Positions 7,433 to 17,040 of a stretch of 64,000 bases of DNA are shown here, one piece after another. The notes under the pieces were generated by a model that was given only the letters and a program-made list of their open reading frames with translations, searched no databases and was not told the origin of the DNA. The stretch's first letter is position 1, and every line of letters begins with the position of its first letter. The DNA comes from Alphaproteobacteria bacterium (GTDB lineage: Bacteria; Pseudomonadota; Alphaproteobacteria; Ferrovibrionales; Ferrovibrionaceae), in the NCBI GenBank assembly GCA_017307375.1, contig JAFKFH010000014.1:124001-188000 (forward strand), read 5' to 3'. The position numbers were made by a program, and so were the translations under genes.

Positions 7433-8802
7433 GCCGCGTCCGCGGCAAGCCGCTGCGCGGTCGCCGTCGCCGCGGCGCCGAGATCGCGGAGGCCGAGACC
7501 TTCATAGAGCCGCGCCAGCAGCCGATGGGTCGGCGCGACATGCGGCCGCGCCAGACGCCGCAGCTCGACCAGTTGCTGGGCCGCGCCCAGATCGCCGGCC
7601 TCGATCAGGGCACGGATATAGAGCTGCTCGAACAGGTCGCGCTGGGCATGGCTGCCGCCGATCTCGTTCCAGCGGCTGCGGGTCTGGGCAAACAGCGGCA
7701 CGGCGGCCCGCGCCTCGCCCTCGCCCAGTTTCAGCAAGCCGCGGGCCAGCGGCACCGCCACCTCGGCCCATGGCGCGCGGGCGGCGCCGGTCAGCATCTC
7801 GGCATGGGCCGCCATCGAGGCGACGAGGTCGCGGGCCTGCGGCCGGCCGGTCCGGGCGAGCCCATAGACGTAGTGCAGGTCGAGGAAGGGTTCGACGTGA
7901 TCGTCGACCCGCCCCGCGAGATGGTCGGCGACATCGTCCCAGCGCTGGCCGACCGGCACGCCGTAGCCTTCGAGCCGGGCCAGCATCGCCACCGCCCCCG
8001 CCTGATCCTGCGAATAGGTCTTGTCGATGCCCCAGATCTGGCTGTCGAACAGCGCCAGCACCTCGTCATAACGCTCGCGGTCCAGCATGAACAGCGCCAG
8101 ATGCCACCAGATATGGGTGTGCATGAACGAGTTCAGCCCGACCCAGCCGTCCGACAGCGCGCGCAGCGTGGTGATGCCCTCGTCGATCCGGCCGGTGGTT
8201 TCCAGCGCATGGGCCAGCGCATGCTGGGCCCAGACTTCGTTGCGGTTCAGCCCGATCGCGCGGCGCGCAGCGGCCTCGGCCCGGTCGAGCAGATGGCATT
8301 GTTCATAGGCGAAGGCGGTCATGCCCAGCGCGTGGGCGTCGTCATGATTGGCGGCCAGCACCGGCAGCAGCGTGCGCAGCATGCCGGCCCAGTCGCCGCA
8401 GCCGATCCGCCGGGTCTGCATCAGCCGGGCGACGGCAAGCCAGCGCGGCTCGATTTCCAGCGCCGCGTCGAAAGCCCCGAGCGAGGCCAGCGGATCGTGG
8501 CGTACCCAGGCGGATACCGCCTCGACCAGCAGCCGCTCATGCGGTAGCGCATGCTGCGCCGCATCAATGGCTGCTGCAATATAATGCAACGCGCGGGTAT
8601 GACTCTCATGATTTTCCATGAACATCATGAGAACAGCGCTCAGGCATTGTGCAACTGCACAATGTTTATCCTGTTCGGCGCTTTCGAGGATTGCAGCGAA
8701 ATCGGTGCCGCCCGCGAGGAACGAGCGCTGAAAACGATTAATCGCTTCAAGGGTTTGGCCGGAACCGACGGTCAGAGCGACGCCACGATCGTCCCGATCC
8801 AC
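7429..8802 (-). CDS. TPR-repeat protein, TTC38-like
   Basis: 457 residues of helical repeats with TPR character, for example HALGMTAFAYEQCHLLDRAEAAARRAIGLN near residue 170. The layout resembles the TTC38 family, which has no defined enzymatic role. I chose the GTG at 8802, because GGAGG lies 5 nt upstream. The TTG at 8814 lacks a Shine-Dalgarno and the nearby ATG is out of frame. A terminator-like hairpin with a T6 tract sits just upstream of the ribosome binding site. The gene leads a coupled operon with the cyclotransferase and the secreted hydrolase. Confidence 0.85.
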   Translation of the reverse strand: MDRDDRGVALTVGSGQTLEAINRFQRSFLAGGTDFAAILESAEQDKHCAVAQCLSAVLMMFMENHESHTRALHYIAAAIDAAQHALPHERLLVEAVSAWVRHDPLASLGAFDAALEIEPRWLAVARLMQTRRIGCGDWAGMLRTLLPVLAANHDDAHALGMTAFAYEQCHLLDRAEAAARRAIGLNRNEVWAQHALAHALETTGRIDEGITTLRALSDGWVGLNSFMHTHIWWHLALFMLDRERYDEVLALFDSQIWGIDKTYSQDQAGAVAMLARLEGYGVPVGQRWDDVADHLAGRVDDHVEPFLDLHYVYGLARTGRPQARDLVASMAAHAEMLTGAARAPWAEVAVPLARGLLKLGEGEARAAVPLFAQTRSRWNEIGGSHAQRDLFEQLYIRALIEAGDLGAAQQLVELRRLARPHVAPTHRLLARLYEGLGLRDLGAAATATAQRLAADAA

Positions 8803-8817
8803 GCATGCCTCCAATGC

Positions 8818-8845
8818 AAAAAACGACGGGCTATAATGCCCGTCG
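8818..8845 (-). terminator. Intrinsic terminator or attenuator in the leader of the TPR operon
   Basis: On the minus strand a perfect 8-bp stem (CGACGGGC / GCCCGTCG) with loop ATTATA is followed at once by six T. It stands directly before the GGAGG of the TPR gene. A transcript entering from the right would be stopped here unless the hairpin is prevented from forming. Confidence 0.55.
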
Positions 8846-8848
8846 CGC

Positions 8849-8877
8849 TTGACTTGTGCTGCGTCGCAGCATAATTT
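8849..8877 (+). promoter_or_regulatory. Candidate promoter of the small RNA
   Basis: TTGACT at 8849-8854 is followed by CATAAT at 8870-8875 (15-bp spacer) or, read as TAATTT at 8872-8877, a 17-bp spacer. Transcription would start near 8882, at the foot of the first sRNA hairpin. Confidence 0.55.
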
Positions 8878-8881
8878 TGTT

Positions 8882-8964
8882 TTCGACGCTTCGGCGTCGT
8901 TCGCCCTTCCTGGGCGTTTCCTCCCTAAGACTTGGGCTGCCGGTTTTCCGGCAGCCTTTTTTTT
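8882..8964 (+). ncRNA. Candidate trans-acting small RNA with an anti-Shine-Dalgarno linker
   Basis: About 83 nt with three ordered elements. Hairpin 1 is CGACGC-UUCG-GCGUCG (8884-8899), closed by a UUCG tetraloop. Hairpin 2 is CGCCC-UUCCU-GGGCG (8902-8916). A linker (8917-8934) containing UUUCCUCCCUAAG stays unpaired. A perfect intrinsic terminator follows (9-bp arms 8935-8943 and 8948-8956, loop UUUU, then eight T at 8957-8964). A sigma-70-like promoter precedes it. Exposed CCUCC segments are a mark of alphaproteobacterial sRNAs that block ribosome binding sites. No protein gene uses this terminator. I do not assign a named family. Confidence 0.65.
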
Positions 8965-9124
8965 GTTCTGTCCCGGCGCGGCGGATTAGAAAGGAAATTG
9001 CGCCCCCGCGTCAAGAGGCGAATTGAGCTTGCGCGGCTGACAGGGTGAAAATGATTTAGTTTCGCTCTCGAACAAAATCCGCCGCCCCTTGCCCGCACAG
9101 GGGCAGTTTGGTTTGCTTTTGGGC

Positions 9125-9556
9125 ATGAGCGAATCACCGGCCGCACATCCGCTGCGCGAGATCACCAGCTATCACGCACACGTCTATTTTTCCGATGATG
9201 CGGCGCGCGACCGGGCCGGCTGGGTGCGCGATCGCGTGGCCGAGCGCTTTCGGGTGCAGATGGGGCGCTGGCACGATCGCCATGTCGGCCCCCATGGCGC
9301 GCCGATGTACCAGATTGCCTTCACCACCGACCTGTTCGCGACGCTGGTGCCCTGGCTGATGCTGAACCGCCGCGGCCTGTCGGTGCTGGTCCATCCGAAC
9401 ACCGACAATCCGCACGACGATCATCTGGTGCACGCGCTGTGGCTGGGCCCGCCCCTGCCGATCGACGGCTCGCGCCTGCCGAAATCGCTGCGCGATACCG
9501 GCGGGGCGATCGAAGTGATAAATCCGAATACCCTCCCCTCGATCGATCCAATCTGA
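9125..9556 (+). CDS. DOPA 4,5-dioxygenase family protein
   Basis: 143 residues. The family motifs are present: SYHAHVYF near the N-terminus, the central [17 protein letters not shown], and [19 protein letters not shown] near residue 100, which supply the histidines expected to bind iron. Characterised relatives open catechol rings, but most bacterial members have unknown substrates. The ATG at 9125 leads straight into the domain. The ribosome binding site is weak. An aminotransferase starts 74 bp downstream on the same strand. Confidence 0.88.
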   Translation: MSESPAAHPLREITSYHAHVYFSDDAARDRAGWVRDRVAERFRVQMGRWHDRHVGPHGAPMYQIAFTTDLFATLVPWLMLNRRGLSVLVHPNTDNPHDDHLVHALWLGPPLPIDGSRLPKSLRDTGGAIEVINPNTLPSIDPI

Positions 9557-9587
9557 CGGTTGCCACTACCCCTGCCGGCATGCGACA

Positions 9588-9609
9588 GCTTGAAGACCGC
9601 ATTTCAAGC
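9588..9609. promoter_or_regulatory. Inverted repeat before the aminotransferase gene
   Basis: GCTTGAA (9588-9594) and TTCAAGC (9603-9609) are perfect 7-bp arms separated by 8 bp, ending 21 bp before the ATG. The centre-to-centre spacing fits a dimeric repressor operator, but it could also form a leader hairpin. Confidence 0.35.
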
Positions 9610-9630
9610 AGCATCGTCAGGAGCCAAGTC

Positions 9631-11028
9631 ATGACCGCAGCCGCGCTCAATTCGACCCAGGCGCGCGACCTCGCGTATCTCGTGCATCCGCAGTCGAACC
9701 TGCATGCCCATCAGGAAACCGGGCCGCACGTCATCACCCATGGCGAAGGCGTCTACGTCTACGACGACCAGGGCAAGCGCTATATCGAGGGCCTGGCGGC
9801 GCTGTGGTGCGCCAGCCTCGGCTTCTCCGAGCCACGCCTGGTCGAGGCTGCGACCAGGCAGATGAAGACCCTGCCGTTCTACCACATGTTCGGCAGCCGC
9901 TCGCACAACCCGGGCATCGACCTGGCCGAGGCGCTGATCAAGATCGCGCCGAAGTCGGTGACCCACGCCTTCTTCGCCAATTCGGGCTCGGAAGCCAACG
10001 ACACCGCGATCAAGATCGCCTGGTACTACAACAACGCCCTCGACCGGCCGAAGAAGAAGAAGTTCATCGCCCGCAACCGTGCCTATCACGGCGTCACGCT
10101 CGCGGCCGCCTCGCTGACCGGCCTGCCGGCGATGCATGGCGACTTCGACCTGCCGATGGCCGGGATCGTGCGCATCGACTGCCCGCATTTCTATCACGAG
10201 GCCAAGCCGGGCGAGAGCGAGGACGACTTCGCCGCGCGCCTTGCGGCCGATCTCGAGAAGACCATCCTGGCCGAAGGCCCCGAGACGATCGCCGCCTTCA
10301 TCGCCGAGCCGGTGATGGGCGCCGGCGGCGTCGTCGTGCCGCCGGCAGGCTACTTCCCGCGCGTGCAGGAAATCCTCAAGCGCCACGACATCCTGTTCAT
10401 CGTCGACGAAGTCATCACCGGCTTCGGCCGCACCGGCCGCATGTTCGCCTGCGAAACCTTCGGCCTGGTGCCGGACATGATGTCGGTGGCCAAGCAGCTT
10501 TCGGGCTCGTTCCTGCCGATCTCGGCCGTGCTGGTCTCCGACAAGATCAACGACGCGTTGATCAGGCAGTCCGAGAAGCTCGGCGTCTTCGGCCACGGCT
10601 TCACCTATTCGGCCCACCCGGTCTGCGCCGCCGTCGCCCTCGAGACGCTCAAGATCTACGAGGAGCGCAACATCGTCGGCCATGTCCAGGAAGTCGCCCC
10701 GGTCCTGCAGGCCGGGCTGCGCAAGCTCGGCGACCATCCGCTGGTCGGCGAAGCCCGCGGCATCGGCCTGATCGGCGCCCTCGAACTGGTGCGCGACAAG
10801 GGCAAGCACGAGAACTTCGAAGCCAAGCTCGGCATCGGCAACCGCGTGGCCAAGAAGGCGCTGAACTACGGCGTCATGGTGCGCGCCCTGCGCATGGACG
10901 TGATCGGCATCTGCCCGCCGCTGATCATCACCGCCGCGCAGATCGAGGAACTGCTCGACGGCGTGCGCCGCGCGATCGAGGACGTCGCTGCCGAGCTGCA
11001 GCAGGAAGGCGTGTGGAAGCCGGCCTGA
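9631..11028 (+). CDS. Class III (omega) aminotransferase, PLP-dependent
   Basis: 465 residues, the length of omega-amino-acid:pyruvate transaminases. Recognisable features are [19 protein letters not shown], which binds the PLP phosphate, and [17 protein letters not shown], with the Asp that contacts the pyridine nitrogen. The Schiff-base lysine is in [17 protein letters not shown]. Donors may be beta-alanine, putrescine, taurine-like amines or others. The sequence does not decide between them. A GGAG at 9620-9623 supports the ATG. The 3' end overlaps the queG start by 16 nt. Confidence 0.95.
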   Translation: MTAAALNSTQARDLAYLVHPQSNLHAHQETGPHVITHGEGVYVYDDQGKRYIEGLAALWCASLGFSEPRLVEAATRQMKTLPFYHMFGSRSHNPGIDLAEALIKIAPKSVTHAFFANSGSEANDTAIKIAWYYNNALDRPKKKKFIARNRAYHGVTLAAASLTGLPAMHGDFDLPMAGIVRIDCPHFYHEAKPGESEDDFAARLAADLEKTILAEGPETIAAFIAEPVMGAGGVVVPPAGYFPRVQEILKRHDILFIVDEVITGFGRTGRMFACETFGLVPDMMSVAKQLSGSFLPISAVLVSDKINDALIRQSEKLGVFGHGFTYSAHPVCAAVALETLKIYEERNIVGHVQEVAPVLQAGLRKLGDHPLVGEARGIGLIGALELVRDKGKHENFEAKLGIGNRVAKKALNYGVMVRALRMDVIGICPPLIITAAQIEELLDGVRRAIEDVAAELQQEGVWKPA

Positions 11029-12134
11029 CCACGATCCGCGAGGAGATCCGCGACCAGGCGCTCGCCCTCGGCTTCGATGCGGTCGGCTTTGCCGCCGCCG
11101 ATGACGAGGGCGTGCGCCGCGCGGGCGAACGGCTGAAGGAATTCCTGTCCCAGGGTCGCCACGGCGACATGGGATGGCTGGCGGAGAAGGCCGATCGCCG
11201 CATCGGCCCGCAAGCCCTGTGGCCCGAGGCCCGGACGGTCGTGATGGTCGCGGCCTCCTACGCCCCGGGCCGCGACCCGCTGGCGCTGCTCGACCGGCCG
11301 CAGCGCGGCGCGATATCGGTCTATGCCCAGGGCGCCGATTATCACGACGTGGTCAAGAAACGGCTGAAGGCCCTGGGCCGCTGGCTCGGCGATCGTTTCA
11401 AGACGCCGCTCAAGGTGTTCGTCGACACCGCCCCGGTGCTGGAAAAGCCGCTCGCGGCGGCGGCCGGGCTGGGCTGGCAGGGCAAGCACACCAACCTCGT
11501 CTCGCGCAGCCACGGCTCCTGGCTGTTCCTCGGCGCGCTCTACCTGCCGATCGCGCTCACGCCCGATCCCCGCGAAGCCGACCATTGCGGGCGTTGCCGC
11601 GCCTGTCTCGACGCCTGCCCGACGGCAGCCTTCCCCGCGCCCTACCAGCTCGATGCCCGCCGCTGCATTTCCTACCTGACGATCGAGCATGCCGGGCCGA
11701 TACCGCGGGCGCTGCGCCCGCTGATGGGCAATCGCATCTACGGTTGCGACGACTGCCTCGCGGTCTGCCCCTGGAACAAGTTCGCCAGCGGCCCGGCCGC
11801 CGCCGACTACCTGCCGCGCGCCGAACTGACCGCCCCCCGCCTGCTCGATCTGGCCGCCCTCGACGCCGCCGCCTTCCGCCAGGTCTTCGCCGGATCGCCG
11901 ATCAAGCGGATCGGCCGCGACCGCTTCGTGCGCAACGTCGCGATCGCGCTGGGCAACGGGGCGGACCGGACGGCACTGCCCACACTCGACCGGCTGGCCC
12001 GCGACGCGAGCCCGCTGGTGCGCGGTGCGGCAGTATGGGCTCTGGGGCGGTTGTGCAGCACCGACGAATTCGCCGCACGGCGCGCCGCGGCCGACGAGGC
12101 GGACGCAGCCGTCGGGGAAGAATGGGCGGCGTGA
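11013..12134 (+). CDS. queG: Epoxyqueuosine reductase
   Basis: 373 residues. QueG reduces epoxyqueuosine to queuosine in the tRNA wobble position, using cobalamin and two 4Fe-4S clusters. Both ferredoxin-like cluster motifs are visible: [12 protein letters not shown] near residue 192 and [11 protein letters not shown] near residue 246. The C-terminal tail holds a HEAT-like repeat ([15 protein letters not shown]). The likely start is the GTG at 11013 inside the aminotransferase 3' end, with AGGAAGG just upstream. No ATG lies near the conserved N-terminus [21 protein letters not shown]. Confidence 0.95.
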   Translation: MEAGLTTIREEIRDQALALGFDAVGFAAADDEGVRRAGERLKEFLSQGRHGDMGWLAEKADRRIGPQALWPEARTVVMVAASYAPGRDPLALLDRPQRGAISVYAQGADYHDVVKKRLKALGRWLGDRFKTPLKVFVDTAPVLEKPLAAAAGLGWQGKHTNLVSRSHGSWLFLGALYLPIALTPDPREADHCGRCRACLDACPTAAFPAPYQLDARRCISYLTIEHAGPIPRALRPLMGNRIYGCDDCLAVCPWNKFASGPAAADYLPRAELTAPRLLDLAALDAAAFRQVFAGSPIKRIGRDRFVRNVAIALGNGADRTALPTLDRLARDASPLVRGAAVWALGRLCSTDEFAARRAAADEADAAVGEEWAA

Positions 12135-12146
12135 GCCGGCGACCGG

Positions 12147-12911
12147 CTATTTGCCCGGCTTGACGTCCATCGCCTCGAGCGCCGCCTGGGCATCGTCCGC
12201 CGCCGGGCTGCCCGGCGCGATCAGGGCCGTCTGGATGAAATCATCGCGCGCGCCGACGAAATCGCCGGCGGCAAAACGCAGATGGCCGCGTTCCAGATGC
12301 GCCTCGGCATTGCGGCCGTTCAGGGCCAGGGCGGTCTCGACATCGTCCATCGCGCCCTTGGCATCGCCGCTCTGCCGCCGGGCCGAGGCGCGATAGGCGT
12401 AGGTGTCGTCGCGCTGCGGATCGAGCGACAAGGCGCGGTCGAGGTCGGCCATCGCCTTGTCGGTGCGGCCGTCGAGCTGGTAGGCCCGCGCCCGGTCGAC
12501 CCAATAGTCGGCGACGTCGGGGGCCATCTTGATCGCGGCATCGAGCGAGGCGACGGCCTTGCGGCCCTCGCCGGCCAGGATCCAGGCGTTACCGGCCTGG
12601 TCGAACAGGTCGGGCGCCAGTTCCTTGCGGTTCTTCTGGCTTATCGACGCTTCCTCGCCGAGCTGGTCGAGGCGGTCGGCGGCCACCGCGTACTGCTTCA
12701 GCTCGATCAGCGCCAGCGCGGCGCAATGACGCGCCGGCAGGCCGCCGCCCTGGTCGCGCCAGGACATCGCCGATTCGAAGGCATCGCCGGGTTTCTGCCG
12801 GACCAGCGTCAGGCAGGCCTTGTATTGCCGCTCCGCCTCGGTCATCGCGGTCTGTGACAAGGCGGGGGCGGCGGCGAGGCAGGCCAGGACAAGGATTGAA
12901 AGCGCGCGCAT
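12147..12911 (-). CDS. Secreted tetratricopeptide-repeat protein
   Basis: 254 residues. The ATG at 12911 begins a clear signal peptide (MRALSILVLACLAAAPALSQ), so it is preferred to the upstream start. About four TPR units follow, with the best ones near residues 115-215 (ADYWVDRARAYQLDGRTDKA and its neighbours). The protein is presumably periplasmic and mediates protein contacts. No enzyme domain is present. It converges on queG with 12 bp between stops and is divergent from the SIMPL-like gene across 110 bp. Confidence 0.8.
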   Translation of the reverse strand: MRALSILVLACLAAAPALSQTAMTEAERQYKACLTLVRQKPGDAFESAMSWRDQGGGLPARHCAALALIELKQYAVAADRLDQLGEEASISQKNRKELAPDLFDQAGNAWILAGEGRKAVASLDAAIKMAPDVADYWVDRARAYQLDGRTDKAMADLDRALSLDPQRDDTYAYRASARRQSGDAKGAMDDVETALALNGRNAEAHLERGHLRFAAGDFVGARDDFIQTALIAPGSPAADDAQAALEAMDVKPGK

Positions 12912-13021
12912 GCCGTACAAATAATCCACCACGGCTTTTCCGCAAGCGCGCCGTTATTCAGCCGCAAAGCGCGATAGACTGACAACCCGTCGAAGAATTA
13001 TTCAAGTTGCAGGGGATCTCG

Positions 13022-13765
13022 ATGACGCGCCTGTCCACCGCCCTCCTCCTTGCCGCGGCCGCGACCGCGGCGCTGGCGCCGCTACCGGGCCTGGCCCAGC
13101 AGGCCGCCCGCCCGCAAGCGGCCGGCACGGTGCTCGAAATTCCGCGCGACGACCAGGTCATCCTGGAGCTGAAGGCGGAAAGCTGGGTCGAGACCCAGAC
13201 CGCCCTGGTCCGTGCCAGCGTCGATGCCGCCTTCGGCGCCGGCCAGGCCGGCGATATCCGGGCGCAGGTCCTGGAGGCGCTGAAGAAGACCTCGCCCGAG
13301 GCCGACTGGCACCTGACCGCGGTCGACCAGATTCCCGATCCCGCCGGGCTCGAACGCTGGCGCGTGACCGCCGAGACGCGGCTGAAGGACGGCGCGCTGT
13401 CGGGCATCCGCGACCGGGCGCAAGGCGCCTCGCGCTCGGGCCTGAAGGTCCAGATCGACCAGGTCGAGTACACCCCGACCGTCGCCGAGCGCGAAGCGAC
13501 GCTCGCCAAGCTGCGCGAGCAGATCTACCGCGACGCCAAGGCCGAACTCGGCCGGCTGAACGGCCTCTACGATGACGCCAGGTGGCGGCCGCAGCGCATC
13601 GATTTCCTGCCGCCGGGCTCGGTGGCCGAGAACTATGCGCCGCGCGCGGCCAAGACGATGCAGATGGCGGCGCCGGCAATGGCCGCCGACATCGGCGGCG
13701 GAGTGATGGAAGTGGCGCAGAAGCTGACGCTGCGCGCCGTCGTCGTCCTCGCGGCCCGGCGGTAA
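13022..13765 (+). CDS. Secreted SIMPL-like (DUF541-type) periplasmic protein
   Basis: 247 residues with a signal peptide ending near residue 27 (LPGLAQQA). The mature part has the pattern of SIMPL/DUF541 proteins. An N-terminal strand region (VLEIPRDDQVILELKAESWVETQTA) leads into helices and a REQIYRDAKAELGRLN segment. A C-terminal strand (LTLRAVVVLAAR) closes the domain. Function in this group is unknown; an envelope role is likely. AGGGG precedes the ATG. An epimerase gene starts 5 bp after the stop, so the two form an operon. Confidence 0.65.
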   Translation: MTRLSTALLLAAAATAALAPLPGLAQQAARPQAAGTVLEIPRDDQVILELKAESWVETQTALVRASVDAAFGAGQAGDIRAQVLEALKKTSPEADWHLTAVDQIPDPAGLERWRVTAETRLKDGALSGIRDRAQGASRSGLKVQIDQVEYTPTVAEREATLAKLREQIYRDAKAELGRLNGLYDDARWRPQRIDFLPPGSVAENYAPRAAKTMQMAAPAMAADIGGGVMEVAQKLTLRAVVVLAARR

Positions 13766-13770
13766 TCGCC

Positions 13771-14646
13771 ATGCGCGGCCGGCTGTTCTGCTTCGGTTTC
13801 GGCTATTCCGCCCAGCGGGTCGCCACCCTGCTGCTGGAGCGCGGCTGGACGGTCGCCGGCACCAGCCGGGCGCCCGATCCCGCCTCGAGCTGGGCCAAGC
13901 GGGGCGTCACGCTCCATCGCTTCGACCGCGAACACCCGCTGGCGGCGCCGGCCCAGGCGCTGGCCGGCGTCACCCACGTGCTGGTCTCGGTGCCGCCCGA
14001 CGACCACGGCGATCCGGTGGTCGACCGCCATGCCGCCGACCTCGCCCGGCTGCCCGGCCTGGCCTGGATCGGCTATCTGTCGACCACCGGCGTCTATGGC
14101 GACCAGGGCGGCGAACTGGTCGACGAGGCGACGCCGGTGGCGCCCGTCAACCCGCGTGGCGAGCGGCGGGTGACGGCCGAGGCCGCATGGCTCGATGCCG
14201 GGCGGATCCATGGCCTGCCGTCGCAGGTTTTCCGGCTTGCCGGCATCTACGGCCCCGGTCGCTCGGCCCTCGAACGGCTGCGCACCGGTACGGCGCGGCG
14301 CGTCGACCGGCCGGGCCAGGCGTTCTCGCGCATCCATGTCGACGACATCGCCCGGGCGCTGATCGCCTCGATGGAACGGCCCGAACCGGGCAGTTTCTAC
14401 AATCTGTGCGACGACGAACCGGCGCCGCAGGCCCGCGTCATCGAATATGCGGCCGACCTGCTGGGCATGTCGCCGCCGCCGCTGGAATCGTTCGAGACCG
14501 CGCAGCTCACGCCGATGGCCCGCGAATTCTACCTGGGCGGCAGCCGGCGCGTATCGAACGCCAAGCTGAAGCAGAGCCTGGGAATCGACCTGCGCTACCC
14601 GACCTATCGCGAGGGCCTGCGCGCCTGTCTCGAGGCCAGCCCCTAA
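13771..14646 (+). CDS. NAD-dependent epimerase/dehydratase-like protein (extended SDR, YeeZ-like)
   Basis: 291 residues. The N-terminus [15 protein letters not shown] is a variant of the SDR nucleotide-binding glycine loop. [11 protein letters not shown] near residue 105 and the [12 protein letters not shown] segment near residue 187 are conserved in the YeeZ-like branch. The canonical YxxxK pair is not clear, as is usual in this branch, so activity may differ from sugar epimerisation. It follows the SIMPL-like gene by 5 bp. Its stop overlaps the stop of the convergent histidine kinase by 4 bp. Confidence 0.85.
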   Translation: MRGRLFCFGFGYSAQRVATLLLERGWTVAGTSRAPDPASSWAKRGVTLHRFDREHPLAAPAQALAGVTHVLVSVPPDDHGDPVVDRHAADLARLPGLAWIGYLSTTGVYGDQGGELVDEATPVAPVNPRGERRVTAEAAWLDAGRIHGLPSQVFRLAGIYGPGRSALERLRTGTARRVDRPGQAFSRIHVDDIARALIASMERPEPGSFYNLCDDEPAPQARVIEYAADLLGMSPPPLESFETAQLTPMAREFYLGGSRRVSNAKLKQSLGIDLRYPTYREGLRACLEASP

Positions 14647-16967
14647 TCGGCAAGCGGGGCGCTGCCGGTCCCCCGCAGGGCGGCGAGGGATTCGGCAAAG
14701 AGCACCTCGATACCGTCGACCGCTTCCGCTGCGGCGTCGATATCGGCGCCGCGGCAGGCCATTTCGATCACCCGGGCCCGTTCGGACAGCCGGGCAAGAC
14801 CGAGATTGCCGGCAGCCGATTTCAGGTCGTGGGCGGCACCGAGCAGCCGTTCGATCAATCGCCCCTCGGCCGCCCGCGTCACCGATTCGATCAGGCCGGG
14901 CGCCTGGTCGGCGAACAGATCGATCAGCCGTCCGAGGCGATCGGGGCCGATGACCCGGCGGTATTCGTCCAGCCGATCGCTCTCGATCAACGGCTTCAAC
15001 GACGGCGGTGGCGCGGACAGCGGCACGACCGGCACGGCGGCCGGGGCGGCCCGGCGGGCAATGGCGGTGAACAGGGCCTCGGGCGTCACCGGCTTGGCGA
15101 CATGGTCGTCCATGCCGGCGGCAAGGCAGCGCTCGATATCGGCGGTCAGGGCATTGGCCGTCATCGCGATGATCGGTACCTGACCGCGCGGCCCTTTCAG
15201 GGCGCGGATCTGTCGCGTCGCTTCCAGGCCGTCCATGCCGGGCATGCGCATGTCCATCAGGACCAGATCGTAGTCGGCGCCCGAGGCCGCCTCCACCGCC
15301 TCGGCACCGTCGGGTACCACGTCGACGTCGTGGCCTTCCTGTTCCAGCAACCCGACCGCGACCTCCTGGTTGATCGGATTGTCCTCGGCCAGCAGGATGC
15401 GCAGCCGCAGGCCGGCGCGCGACGCCCGGTCCCCGGCCGGTCGCAGGCTGGTGGTCGCCACGGCCTGGGCGGCGTCGCCGGGATGCAGCGGTACGGTGAA
15501 CCAGAACCGGCTGCCCTGGCCAAGCCCGCTCTCGGCCCCGATGCGCCCGCCCATCAGCGTGACCAGGCGACGGCAGATCGCCAGCCCCAGCCCTGCCCCG
15601 CCATAGCGGCGCGACGATGTCGAATCGGCCTGCACGAAATCGTCGAACAGCCAGGGCAGCACCTCGGGCGCGATCCCGGCGCCGGTATCGGTCACCTCGA
15701 ACCGGATCAGCGGCGCGGCATCGGCCGTTAGCCGCACCACGATGGTGCCGGATTCGGTGAACTTGATGGCGTTGGCCAGCAGGTTCTGCAGGACCTGGCG
15801 GACCCGGGCGACGTCACCCACAACGTGCCGCGGCAGGTCGGCGGCGACGTCGACGGCAATCGTTATGCCCTTCTCGGCGGCACGCGGCTCGGTGATCGCG
15901 ACGACGCCGCCTACCAGTTCGGCCAGTTCGAACGTCGTCGTCTCGATCGCGACCTTGCCGGCATCGAGCCGGGTGAGGTCGAAGATGTCGTTCAGCAGCG
16001 TCATCAGCGATTCGCCGGACTGCAGCACCAGGTCGGCCTGGGCCCGCTGCTTGGGGTTCAGCTCGCTCTGCAGCAGCAGGCGCACCATGCCCAGCACGCC
16101 GTTCATCGGCGTGCGGATCTCATGGCTCATCACGGCCAGGAAGTCGGACTTGGCGCGGCCGGCCGCCTCGGCCTGGTCGCGGGCACGGATCAGTTCGAGG
16201 TTGGTCTTGACCAGCGAAGCGGTCCGTTCGGCGATCTTGCCTTCGAGATTGGCGTTGACCGCATGCAGTTGCGCCTCGGCCCGCTGGCGCTCGGCCACCT
16301 CGGCGGCGAGACTGTCGCTGAGCGCGCCCAGCCGGGCCGTCAGTTCGGCGTTGCGCCGCGCCACGTCGGCCTGGTCGGCGACCCGGGCGCGGCTGCGCGC
16401 GACGATCAGCGAGACCGCGGCGCCGACGATCAGCAGCGAGACGGCCTTGGCGACCTCGATTCCCGGATCGACGCTGCCCCCGGTGGTCAGTTCGACGAAC
16501 CCGGTGAGGCCGAGCCAGGCGAGACAGGCGGCGACGCCGGCATAGAGCGGCAGGCCCGCGACGAAGCCGGTCCCCGCCAGCGCGACCCAGGCAAACATCG
16601 GAAACTGCTCCAGCGCGCCGAGCACGGTGGCCAGCGGCTGCCCCCGCTCGCCGGGATCGGTGAGCACCATGACGAACAGCGCGGCAAGCTCGACGCTGAC
16701 CGCGATACCGCCCACCAGCGCGGGAACGAGGCGCCGCCGTGCCGTCATCATCCGGGCCAGCGCGACGCCGGCCAGGATCAACAGCGCCCCCCAGGCGGCC
16801 GGCATGATGGCCTGTCCGACCACCGCATGCAGCAGGATCAGGCCGGCGACGAGCCCCAGGCGGATGGCGCCACCCGCCCGTTCCCCGGCGCGGCGCATCG
16901 GCGCCAGCGCCGGCTCGACCTCGGCCTCGCCGGTCGGAGGCGGCGCCGTCTTCGTCGCAATGCTCAT
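14643..16967 (-). CDS. Membrane-bound hybrid histidine kinase with receiver and HPt domains
   Basis: 774 residues. Several hydrophobic segments between about residues 38 and 200 form a membrane sensor region without a recognised ligand domain. A coiled coil (about 205-280) leads to HisKA with the phospho-accepting His in MSHEIRTP near residue 310. The ATPase domain has the [12 protein letters not shown] loop. A receiver domain ([17 protein letters not shown]) and a C-terminal HPt domain ([13 protein letters not shown]) follow. The protein therefore carries a complete His-Asp-His relay, and its output partner is not next to it. The ATG at 16967 is preferred over a farther upstream start because it follows a GGGGAAG site. 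Confidence 0.93.
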   Translation of the reverse strand: MSIATKTAPPPTGEAEVEPALAPMRRAGERAGGAIRLGLVAGLILLHAVVGQAIMPAAWGALLILAGVALARMMTARRRLVPALVGGIAVSVELAALFVMVLTDPGERGQPLATVLGALEQFPMFAWVALAGTGFVAGLPLYAGVAACLAWLGLTGFVELTTGGSVDPGIEVAKAVSLLIVGAAVSLIVARSRARVADQADVARRNAELTARLGALSDSLAAEVAERQRAEAQLHAVNANLEGKIAERTASLVKTNLELIRARDQAEAAGRAKSDFLAVMSHEIRTPMNGVLGMVRLLLQSELNPKQRAQADLVLQSGESLMTLLNDIFDLTRLDAGKVAIETTTFELAELVGGVVAITEPRAAEKGITIAVDVAADLPRHVVGDVARVRQVLQNLLANAIKFTESGTIVVRLTADAAPLIRFEVTDTGAGIAPEVLPWLFDDFVQADSTSSRRYGGAGLGLAICRRLVTLMGGRIGAESGLGQGSRFWFTVPLHPGDAAQAVATTSLRPAGDRASRAGLRLRILLAEDNPINQEVAVGLLEQEGHDVDVVPDGAEAVEAASGADYDLVLMDMRMPGMDGLEATRQIRALKGPRGQVPIIAMTANALTADIERCLAAGMDDHVAKPVTPEALFTAIARRAAPAAVPVVPLSAPPPSLKPLIESDRLDEYRRVIGPDRLGRLIDLFADQAPGLIESVTRAAEGRLIERLLGAAHDLKSAAGNLGLARLSERARVIEMACRGADIDAAAEAVDGIEVLFAESLAALRGTGSAPLAD

Positions 16968-17040
16968 CGCTTCCCCGACCTCCCCCGCGGCGGCCGGCCG
17001 GCCGTCACATAGGACAATTGTGGCGGGAATTGAGCCAAGA

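Noticed and set aside
9804-11012. Open frame extending queG far upstream through the aminotransferase gene
   Set aside because: The extension is out of frame with a clear aminotransferase and shows only Arg-rich nonsense. QueG similarity starts at about 11028.
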